The translations under genes were made by a program, and so were the position numbers. A stretch of DNA of 21,067 nucleotides, taken from a virus. Under the pieces are notes generated by a model. The model did no database searches. It had not been told where the DNA came from and saw only the letters and a list, made by a program, of their open reading frames with translations. The DNA lies in IMG/VR virus record IMGVR_UViG_3300009593_000152, positions 1-21,067 of that record. The stretch is one strand, 5' to 3'. Positions 1 through 5,989 of this stretch are shown piece by piece (the stretch's first letter is position 1; each line of letters begins with the position of its first letter).

Positions 1-19
1 ATTCGTTCCATTCTGTCAT
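1..19 (-). CDS. Start of next gene (partial, six codons visible)
   Basis: An ATG at 19-17 opens a frame reading MTEWNE before the window ends. It lies about 33 bases downstream of the -10 box of the sigma70-type promoter at 52-80. A weak AAGG stands about 10 bases before the ATG. Too little is visible to name the product; it is probably the first gene of the next early transcription unit. Confidence 0.5.
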
Positions 20-34
20 AATCTTTATACCTTT

Positions 35-89
35 TTATTTAATATACCGTTATTATGCACTCTGGCGGACCATAAGTCAAGCATTTTAT
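35..89 (-). promoter_or_regulatory. Sigma70-type early promoter, left copy of a 55-bp repeated module
   Basis: Read on the minus strand, a TTGACT -35 box (80-75) is followed after exactly 17 bp by a CATAAT -10 box (57-52). The surrounding 55 bp match 20776-20830 at 52 of 55 positions. The site lies between the stop of the oxygenase gene (119) and the ATG at 19, so it should drive the gene leaving the window. The box sequences and the repeat are seen directly; promoter function in the host is inferred from bacterial sigma70 consensus. Confidence 0.8.
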
Positions 90-118
90 CAAATCTTTTC
101 CTCTGTGATATCAGTAAC

Positions 119-733
119 TTATCCTAAATGTAAGTAAGTTTCTAGCGTATATTTGTCATGAAAGTTGGATTTATGCTGATTTAAAGGGTATTCCCATGAT
201 GTTGGTGTAATAACTACCCTACCTTTAATTGGCTCAACTCCTATATGTTGCATAGGATAATCCACATTACCCTCGTTCTCATTTAAGAAAAAGACAAAAC
301 TGACTGCTCGAATAGCACTTGCATGATCTACTGATTCTATATGTAAATTATGAAACCCTTTCTTTTCATCATATTTTTTAATTTTCATCTCTTCAAAACC
401 TGATACTTTAATCATATTCGTTGTACCTAGATCTTTCAGATAATGTTTATATAGTTTTCCTATATGCTCCATAAGTCTGCCATGGATATCTTCATCCTTA
501 TGATTTGAGGTATAGTTGTATTCTGTGTAATCGTAATTCTCGCCTTGGAGAATTTTATGTAGCTTTTCATTGGTATAAAAAACTTCTAATAAGTCATCAC
601 AAAATTCTTCACTTAGAGCACCGTCATAGATTTTTAGTGCTGCTGGTTTTTGTATAAATGCCTTTTTAGATTCGTCTATAGGACTTTTATCTAGGCCTAC
701 TACGCCGTCGTTATCTCTTCTTCCGTCTTCCAT
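119..733 (-). CDS. 2OG-Fe(II) oxygenase-like protein (HxE variant)
   Basis: A 204-residue protein whose C-terminal half looks like the double-stranded beta-helix of prolyl-4-hydroxylase-type 2-oxoglutarate/Fe(II) dioxygenases. H131-x-E133 sits where the family has HxD. It is followed by R142 and a beta-rich stretch ending in FFLN, then GRVVITP, a distal H187 and K194 just before the last strand (KYTLETYL), which could bind 2-oxoglutarate. Substrate is unknown; phage homologues are often thought to hydroxylate proteins. The ATG at 733 overlaps the previous gene by 34 bases and has GGAG about 10 bases upstream. It is the last gene before the left promoter. The N-terminal 30 residues are charged and unlike the fold. 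Fold assignment is moderately sure; Glu instead of Asp as iron ligand leaves activity open. Confidence 0.65.
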   Translation of the reverse strand: MEDGRRDNDGVVGLDKSPIDESKKAFIQKPAALKIYDGALSEEFCDDLLEVFYTNEKLHKILQGENYDYTEYNYTSNHKDEDIHGRLMEHIGKLYKHYLKDLGTTNMIKVSGFEEMKIKKYDEKKGFHNLHIESVDHASAIRAVSFVFFLNENEGNVDYPMQHIGVEPIKGRVVITPTSWEYPLNQHKSNFHDKYTLETYLHLG

Positions 734-930
734 ACTAATTTCACTCCACGTCTGTTTAACTCATTAATAAATTTATTTCTATGTTTCTTTTTGCCTGTAT
801 TTATGGCCTTTATTATTTCCTCGGTTGAGGTTTGTTTCAAATAATAATGTTTGATTTGGGTTCTTCCGGTTAATCTACCATCTTTACCTCTAATATTTTC
901 TTTAGCGCTTGGCTTGAACTTTGGGGGCAT
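700..930 (-). CDS. Conserved basic phage protein of unknown function
   Basis: A 76-residue, lysine- and arginine-rich protein beginning MPPKFKPSAK and containing NELNRRGVKLVWKT near the C-terminus. From memory, small basic proteins with this start and this ending are widespread in T4-like marine phages, but no function is known to me. The ATG at 930 overlaps the preceding stop as TGATG. A GTG three bases upstream is in frame, but the GGAGA Shine-Dalgarno is 6 bases from the ATG and only 3 from the GTG, so the ATG is preferred. The charge suggests nucleic-acid contact, which is only inference. Confidence 0.7.
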   Translation of the reverse strand: MPPKFKPSAKENIRGKDGRLTGRTQIKHYYLKQTSTEEIIKAINTGKKKHRNKFINELNRRGVKLVWKTEEEITTA

Positions 931-1343
931 CACTTATCTCCATTTTTAATTTTTGCAATTTCATCTCCATTTCTTTTAATGTTAGCATCTTGTAAAGCAT
1001 CTACTAATCGTTGTGCCCTTTCTTGATCTGTATCCCTGTGCAAATCAGGATCTACTATTTTTTCCAACTTTAAAAACTCTATTCTAGTATTCGGAACATA
1101 CCTCCATGTATATCCATCTTCTCCATAGATTCCGAAAACTGTTTCACTCAAACCTATTTTAACAATAAGCGCAGGCTGGCCGTCTAATATAACTTTATCA
1201 CCTTCTACGAATGCTTTGTTTAATCTAAACTTTGCACCCTTGACAAAAGATGTAGCTGCGTCCCTAATACTCAACCCTACGATTAGGGTCAGTAAAAAAC
1301 CTATGAACTCTACATAGAAATCTGATAAAACTATCTCAGGCAT
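930..1343 (-). CDS. Minimal MscS-like membrane protein (one TM plus beta domain)
   Basis: A 137-residue protein with one hydrophobic segment (about residues 9-25), a linker (RDAATSFVKGAKFRLNKAF) and a segment closely resembling the MscS pore-lining helix exit and beta domain. That segment has FVEGDKVILDG at 45-55 and RYVPNTRI at 81-88, matching the family's F-x-x-GD-x-V-x-x-x-G and (V/I)PN signatures. MscS proteins are heptameric small-conductance mechanosensitive channels of the inner membrane. E. coli MscS has 286 residues, three TMs and an alpha/beta cage; here only a TM3-like helix and the beta domain remain, with a charged tail. AAGGA lies 6 bases before the ATG. It directly follows the two-TM protein gene (2 bases between). 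Function could be membrane permeabilisation, turgor response or interference with a host channel; none is shown. Confidence 0.65.
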   Translation of the reverse strand: MPEIVLSDFYVEFIGFLLTLIVGLSIRDAATSFVKGAKFRLNKAFVEGDKVILDGQPALIVKIGLSETVFGIYGEDGYTWRYVPNTRIEFLKLEKIVDPDLHRDTDQERAQRLVDALQDANIKRNGDEIAKIKNGDK

Positions 1344-1345
1344 TA

Positions 1346-1699
1346 TTAATCCTTATTATGATCTGTGCTTGTGCTATTTACATACAAACCAAACCACGCT
1401 GCTCCAGCTCCTACGATAACACTTACTAAAGCAGACTGTTCTGCTATAGGTGCTGGCAAATTCATGAACCAAGTTACAACCTTAAATAACAAGTAAATGT
1501 ACATGCTTATAAATGCACGAGGAAATAACCTCCATCTACTAAAATACTCTGGTGCAATCCAAATCCAACCTCTATCGTCAGGTGCACTCCACCAAGGTTT
1601 TGCGTCTACTGCTGCTGGTTCATCAGTAGGTATTTGTGCCTTTAGTTCTTCATACTCGTCTAAACTTATTTCTACGAAATTTTCTCTTTTCTCAGCCAT
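1346..1699 (-). CDS. Two-TM membrane protein, holin-like candidate
   Basis: A 117-residue protein with a soluble, tryptophan-rich N-terminal part (1-60) and two hydrophobic segments (about 61-80 and 88-108) separated by a short PAPIAEQ turn, ending in a short polar tail. Size and hairpin topology fit class II holins, which form lesions in the inner membrane at the end of infection. No specific holin motif is visible, so this is inference. The gene overlaps the end of the upstream unknown by 8 bases with AAGGA just before the ATG. A TATAAATA late-promoter box lies about 73 bases upstream inside that gene, consistent with late expression. It is followed by the MscS-like gene. Confidence 0.6.
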   Translation of the reverse strand: MAEKRENFVEISLDEYEELKAQIPTDEPAAVDAKPWWSAPDDRGWIWIAPEYFSRWRLFPRAFISMYIYLLFKVVTWFMNLPAPIAEQSALVSVIVGAGAAWFGLYVNSTSTDHNKD

Positions 1700-2441
1700 C
1701 TTCCTTAAATAACTCCCATTGATGTTTACTTTTTCTCTTACACTTTAAAAAATAATTTGTAAGGTCATTAGTATTTATATCATCTTTGAGTTTAGCAAAC
1801 GGAATATATCCACATCTTAGGGCTGGATCGTCTATATCAGGTAAATTTAATTTAACTTTTAATTTATCATGAGCCATTTGTATCCTTGGTTGGAACAAAT
1901 TTACATTTTCAACTGATATTGGATCGCCCAACCATATATGAAAACTTGGCCTCATAAATTCTTGTGGAACATATTGATGTTCCTCTATGTCATAATCGTT
2001 ACTCCAAGCTATCTCGGCAAAATGTTTACCTACATGAGGGTAACTAATATATAACCAACCAGGTTGTCTTTCTAATGTAAAGTACTCATAGTCCTGTGGA
2101 AATAATTCTAATGTTGAGTGTCCATTCATCATTCCCCATCTAGGTGGAAAATTATTAATCACCAATTCATAATAATGAATAAGATTATTCAAACGAGACA
2201 TTTCCTCTTCGTCATCGTGATCTGCGAAATATTCATGTAACTTGTTCATATTTCTTGTAGGCTCTTTTCCTAACATATAAACAATCTTATCTATTTCTGC
2301 AAGAATTTCTTCTTCTCTATCACCCATAAAATAAAACTCTTTTGTTTCATGCAAATGCTCTTTAAGGAATTGAGAATATCTCTTTGCTAAAACATTGTCT
2401 AGTACTTCAAATTCTAAATCTTTAATATGTAATGTCGTCAT
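1692..2441 (-). CDS. Conserved hypothetical protein downstream of gp41
   Basis: A 249-residue acidic protein with no family I recognise. The N-terminal third is predicted helical and charged (KEFYFMGDREEEILAEIDK, then a run of acidic residues). The rest is aromatic-rich with many Trp, Tyr and His residues and ends in a basic patch (KCKRKSKHQW). No Walker, zinc or membrane motif is seen. The frame is open 15 codons further upstream, but the ATG at 2441 has GGAG 7 bases before it and overlaps the helicase stop by only 20 bases, so I start there. It shares a transcript with gp41, which may hint at a replication or recombination role, but nothing else supports that. Confidence 0.7.
   Translation of the reverse strand: MTTLHIKDLEFEVLDNVLAKRYSQFLKEHLHETKEFYFMGDREEEILAEIDKIVYMLGKEPTRNMNKLHEYFADHDDEEEMSRLNNLIHYYELVINNFPPRWGMMNGHSTLELFPQDYEYFTLERQPGWLYISYPHVGKHFAEIAWSNDYDIEEHQYVPQEFMRPSFHIWLGDPISVENVNLFQPRIQMAHDKLKVKLNLPDIDDPALRCGYIPFAKLKDDINTNDLTNYFLKCKRKSKHQWELFKEDG
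1772..1779 (-). promoter_or_regulatory. T4-late-type TATAAATA box before the two-TM gene
   Basis: The minus strand reads TATAAATA inside the 3' part of the 249-residue gene. It is an exact T4 late (gp55-dependent) -10 consensus about 73 bases from the ATG of the membrane protein at 1699. Exact 8-mers occur by chance in AT-rich DNA, but the placement before a candidate lysis gene fits. Confidence 0.5.
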
Positions 2442-3780
2442 ATTTGTTCTCCGACTGGTTACCACTATCAAATACCGGTACTTCAATATTTGAATCTGTT
2501 AATGCGTTTTGTGCTGAGTCTTCTAAATCAAATAATTTCATTTTAGAACGATCAACCCCTATCATAAACCTTTTATTTTTTATAGGATCAGCATATCTGT
2601 TTTTTAATTGTTTTATCATAAACTGCCCTAACTGTTCTAACTCCTCTGTACTTATAATAGCAAACATCAAGTCTGCTGTAGCTGGAAGGCCAAAACTTTC
2701 TGAGGTATCTGTTAATGAAACATCACTGCTTTCAAAACCTGACCTAGTTGTTTGTGTAGCACTAAAAATAGGTAAATCCATTTCTACTGCTAAACCTCTA
2801 AGTTCTTCTGCAATACTCTTAATAATTGTATAAGAGTTAGCATTACTTCCTGGCCTGAACCTAGAGCTTGTACATATATTTAAATAATCAACAAAAATAA
2901 TATCTGGGTGGAAATTTCTTTTTAACTTCAATTCATTAATCAATGCTTTAAAGTGTCCTGTATGTGCTGACGCTGTAGGATATTCTTTAACAATAAGTCT
3001 TCCCTCAAATTTATCTTTTAATATACCTATTCTATCTTGATACATTTCCTTAGATAAATCTTTTAATTCCTGTATAGGAATATTCATTAAGTTAGCATCT
3101 ATTCTTTCTGCGATTCTTTCTTCTGACATTTCTAGAGTAATATATAAGACATTTTGCCCCTTAGAGATGCAAGCAGACGCCATATGGCACATAAACAATG
3201 ATTTACCTACACCAGTGCCTGCTAGTGCTATATTCAATGTCTTATTACTTAAACCACCCTCTGTAATAATATTAAATCTATCTAAATCAAACTCTACCTT
3301 TTCTTCCAGCCTGTGATAAAAATCAAACCTTTTATCTGCATCCTCTATAAAATCATGGCCTACATTAGTATCAAAACCTACTTGTAAAGCTTCTGTTAAT
3401 AAATCTGGTAATGCATCAGGACTCTTATCTTTATTCTTACCATCAATAATTTGTATGCCTTCTAATACTGCATTAAATACAGCTTTATCTTTACAGAATT
3501 TTTCTGTTTCATCAACGAGCCATTCTAGTTCCTGTGGCTCTTGTTTATATTCAAATATTGTCTGTAAGAGTTTTCTTTGTTCTTCAGTTGCTTTGTCTGA
3601 TGCAACAGACATTGCTTCTAATGTTGGTGTAGTATTATATTTTTCTATATACTCTCTTATCTGTGTGAACGCATAAGAATGATCTGTATCTTGGAAATAC
3701 TCTTCTTTTATAAAAGGTAGAACTTTTCTGACATATTGTTCGTTTCTTACTAAATTGACAAGTATAACCGTATCAAGCAT
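2422..3780 (-). CDS. 41: Replicative DNA helicase gp41 (DnaB/RecA-like)
   Basis: A 452-residue homologue of T4 gp41, the hexameric 5'-3' helicase that unwinds the fork and works with primase. The N-terminal 165 residues form the helical domain and a RecA-like motor follows. Walker A is GTGVGKS at 188-194, with the following ITLEMSEE catalytic-glutamate region, and Walker B is DIIFVDYLN around 293-301. A glutamine after the next strand (SATQTTRSG) and an arginine-rich region (IKQLKNRY) match DnaB motifs H3 and H4. Length is close to T4 gp41 (475). The ATG at 3780 overlaps the zinc-finger stop as TAATG, with AGGA 9 bases upstream inside that gene. It sits in the uvsX, zinc-finger, gp41 block. 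Confidence 0.95.
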   Translation of the reverse strand: MLDTVILVNLVRNEQYVRKVLPFIKEEYFQDTDHSYAFTQIREYIEKYNTTPTLEAMSVASDKATEEQRKLLQTIFEYKQEPQELEWLVDETEKFCKDKAVFNAVLEGIQIIDGKNKDKSPDALPDLLTEALQVGFDTNVGHDFIEDADKRFDFYHRLEEKVEFDLDRFNIITEGGLSNKTLNIALAGTGVGKSLFMCHMASACISKGQNVLYITLEMSEERIAERIDANLMNIPIQELKDLSKEMYQDRIGILKDKFEGRLIVKEYPTASAHTGHFKALINELKLKRNFHPDIIFVDYLNICTSSRFRPGSNANSYTIIKSIAEELRGLAVEMDLPIFSATQTTRSGFESSDVSLTDTSESFGLPATADLMFAIISTEELEQLGQFMIKQLKNRYADPIKNKRFMIGVDRSKMKLFDLEDSAQNALTDSNIEVPVFDSGNQSENKYDDITY

Positions 3781-3938
3781 TAAACTTTATCCTTATATTC
3801 ATTATAAACCTCAATAACACAAGGGGCACAAATATACACCTCTTGTTCATCACTATGAAAGCAATATGCTTTATCTTTTTTCTTTATAGGTTTTTCACAC
3901 CTATCACACTTTATCGTATTCTTGTTGGATATCTTCAT
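3780..3938 (-). CDS. Short zinc-finger protein between uvsX and gp41
   Basis: Manual translation gives a 52-residue protein, MKISNKNTIKCDRCEKP at the start, then KAYCFHSDE and YICAPCVIEVYNEY near the end. C11-x2-C14 and C37-x2-C40 form two CxxC knuckles, so a zinc-ribbon or treble-clef fold is likely; C26 and H28 lie between. The ATG at 3938 lies inside the 3' end of uvsX (35-base overlap) with AGAGGA 8 bases upstream, and its TAA overlaps the gp41 ATG. That coupling, the good ribosome site and the cysteine spacing argue that it is real although it is short. It could bind DNA or RNA, or a partner in the replisome; the role is unknown. Confidence 0.8.
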   Translation of the reverse strand: MKISNKNTIKCDRCEKPIKKKDKAYCFHSDEQEVYICAPCVIEVYNEYKDKV

Positions 3939-4977
3939 CACTAATTTCCTCTGCTATCATATCCACAGAGCCTATTGTATATTGTTTTTGCACCCAGTCA
4001 CTAAATCTTTTATCCGTTAATATAGGTAACCAAAAATCTTTATTTAAGTCTTTAAGTCTTTGCTTTGTACCAATAGGAGCATTATCTAAATCGAAATCAA
4101 CTCTTTGATACCAACCATTACTAGGTTTTATAACATGGCCTGATGCTAATGCCATATCAAGCAATCCAGACCACTTACTAATACCATCTTCCCATGTAAC
4201 TTCTACAGGGATTTTAGATTTCTCTCTTACAAACCTAGACTTCTCAACATTTATTACAAATTCATAACCTGTAACTTCTGTTCCTGTTTTTTGTTGTCGT
4301 CTACCAACAATAAAAATATTATCTGCTGAATAGTAAATACCTGTGCCACCACTGACAACATCTTTAGGGAATAGCCCTATCTCTTTATATGTGTGATTAA
4401 CTACAATAGCAGGGATATCTTTAATTGTTAAATGTGGTGTAACCATTCTAAACAATGACTTCATTTGTTTGGCTCTTGTCATATCAGCAACACTCTTACC
4501 TTCTAAAGCATCTTCTACTTCTTTCTTAGAAGCTAAGTTACCTACAGAGTCTACAATAATCATAATATGATCGTCTCTTTCAACTCCATTTAACTGTTGC
4601 ATAATATCATGTTTTAATTGTTCAATGTCTGAAATAGGACTATGTACTACTCTTGTTGTATCAATCTCAAAAGTTTCAAAATAGGATTGAGGTGCTCCAA
4701 ACTCACTATCATAAAACAACACGACACCATCGTCATATTTCTCTAAATAAGACTTTGCTAGTAACATAGCAAACGCTGTTTTAAAATGTTTACTAGGTCC
4801 TGCAAATACAGTTAGGCCAGGAGTCAATCCTCCGTCTAACCTCCCACTTAAAGCAACATTCACTGCTGGAACAGATGTCTGTATCATATCCTGTTCATTA
4901 AAGAACTTAGATTCAGTCAGTATATCTGTTTCCTTTATCGTAGAATTTTGCTTAATTCTATCAAGTAATTTATTCAT
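3904..4977 (-). CDS. uvsX: UvsX recombinase (RecA/Rad51 family)
   Basis: A homologue of T4 UvsX, which coats single-stranded DNA and catalyses strand exchange in recombination-dependent replication. Walker A reads GPSKHFKT (about residues 61-68), almost the T4 form GPSKSFKS, and Walker B is IIVDSVGNLA (about 141-150). The GGLTPGL entry strand and the FVINVEKSRF segment are also typical. Length of about 357 is near T4's 391. Two ATG codons are adjacent (4980 and 4977); AGGAG lies 5 bases before the second but only 2 before the first, so the second is preferred. It overlaps the dehydrogenase stop by 8 bases and is followed by the zinc-finger gene, then gp41. Confidence 0.95.
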   Translation of the reverse strand: MNKLLDRIKQNSTIKETDILTESKFFNEQDMIQTSVPAVNVALSGRLDGGLTPGLTVFAGPSKHFKTAFAMLLAKSYLEKYDDGVVLFYDSEFGAPQSYFETFEIDTTRVVHSPISDIEQLKHDIMQQLNGVERDDHIMIIVDSVGNLASKKEVEDALEGKSVADMTRAKQMKSLFRMVTPHLTIKDIPAIVVNHTYKEIGLFPKDVVSGGTGIYYSADNIFIVGRRQQKTGTEVTGYEFVINVEKSRFVREKSKIPVEVTWEDGISKWSGLLDMALASGHVIKPSNGWYQRVDFDLDNAPIGTKQRLKDLNKDFWLPILTDKRFSDWVQKQYTIGSVDMIAEEISDEDIQQEYDKV

Positions 4978-5731
4978 CATCTCTCCTGTGTTTATTAGCC
5001 CATATGGCCGTATTCATAATATTATAATCAGTATAGCACAATCCAGAAGCATGAGTCAAATCTTTTGGTAAACAAGTACCACCAAATCCTACCTTTCCAT
5101 CTGGCCCTGGGACAGCCCAATGTGTGCCTCCTAGATTTTCATCGTTCTCTAAAAACTCTTGTATGTTATCATAATCGATATCATACGCTTCACATATATT
5201 TTTGAAGTCATTTGCTAATCCTACTTTAACTGCTAGTGCAGCATTTCTAAATAGTTTTATAGCACTTGCTTGGCACGGTGTTACCGGCTTTACAAATTTA
5301 CTTCCACATGACATTAGGTCAACAAATTCATTATGATTATGATGTCCTATAAGAAGATCTATATTAGGATCGTCTACATCTTCCTTCCAATGATTTTCTC
5401 TTAAAAACTCTGGCATAATAATACAACCTTTATTAGCGTAATTGATACATTGATCAGGACCTATTGTACTTCTAATCACTGGTATAATTCCAACATAAAG
5501 CGTAGACAGTATATTATCTATAATAGAAGTGTCTAATTTTCCGTGCTTTAGGTTAGTTGGAACACAAATAAAAGCATAATCCATTTCTGCCCAATTATTA
5601 ATCGTATGGCCTAAATCAGGATCGTGAATAAAGACCTCTTGTTCTCCGTCTATATGTTTTTGTAACAGGTATTCTGTAGCTTTACCTACAAATCCGTATC
5701 CGACGATTGCATATTTTGTATTTTTTGCCAT
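4970..5731 (-). CDS. Truncated UDP-glucose/GDP-mannose dehydrogenase-like protein
   Basis: A 253-residue NAD-dependent sugar-nucleotide dehydrogenase homologue. The N-terminal Rossmann fold has VGYGFVG at 10-16 and D37 at the end of strand two. Downstream, IRSTIGP, PEFLRENHW, IKLFRNA (Lys with Asn four residues later) and GFGGTCLPKD (C220, D224) correspond to the catalytic Thr, Glu, Lys, Asn, Cys and Asp of UDP-glucose 6-dehydrogenase. Cellular enzymes have roughly 400 or more residues; here the protein stops soon after the catalytic Cys helix, so the C-terminal UDP-binding domain is missing. If active it would oxidise a hexose-nucleotide to a uronate for surface glycans, possibly with another acceptor. 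It lies between the polymerase-linked basic peptide and uvsX, an odd location for sugar metabolism. Confidence 0.85.
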   Translation of the reverse strand: MAKNTKYAIVGYGFVGKATEYLLQKHIDGEQEVFIHDPDLGHTINNWAEMDYAFICVPTNLKHGKLDTSIIDNILSTLYVGIIPVIRSTIGPDQCINYANKGCIIMPEFLRENHWKEDVDDPNIDLLIGHHNHNEFVDLMSCGSKFVKPVTPCQASAIKLFRNAALAVKVGLANDFKNICEAYDIDYDNIQEFLENDENLGGTHWAVPGPDGKVGFGGTCLPKDLTHASGLCYTDYNIMNTAIWANKHRRDDE

Positions 5732-5758
5732 TGTTCTTCTATTCTCTCTGCTTGATCC

Positions 5759-5989
5759 TTAACGGTTTTCTCTTGAAACATAACCCTTTGTTTCTGATGT
5801 TTTGATTCTTCCTTCAAGTGTTTCAATTTGTTTTTCTTTTTTCTCTGTCCAGTTCTTTTCATTTCTTTCCTTCCCGTTAGACATTGTCTTAGGTTTGAAC
5901 TTAGTTTTTTGTAAACGCTCTAATGCTCGTTCACGCCTTGCTTTCCTGCCTCCTGTGGCAGAGTATGGTCTATCTTTTCCGTGTCTCAT
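5759..5989 (-). CDS. Small, highly basic phage protein
   Basis: A 76-residue protein starting MRHGKDRPYSATGGRKARRE and continuing as a lysine/glutamate-rich, probably helical or coiled chain. I do not recognise a family. The frame is open 14 codons further upstream, but those lie within the polymerase gene; the ATG at 5989 overlaps the gp43 stop as ATGA and has GGAGG about 10 bases upstream. The charge and coupling to gp43 suggest nucleic-acid binding or a polymerase-associated role, as inference only. Confidence 0.65.
   Translation of the reverse strand: MRHGKDRPYSATGGRKARRERALERLQKTKFKPKTMSNGKERNEKNWTEKKEKQIETLEGRIKTSETKGYVSRENR

Noticed and set aside
35-89. Short peptide frame through the repeated module (MLD-x-W-x-ARVHNNGILN in both copies)
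   Set aside because: Both copies happen to be open and could look like a conserved leader peptide. However, the three differences fall in only two codons and change both residues, and the -35 box lies inside the frame. Conservation at DNA level as a promoter explains it better.
4823-4828. TTGACT-like hexamer inside uvsX
   Set aside because: It falls in coding sequence (LTPGLT region) with no -10 box at 17 bp, unlike the four accepted promoters.
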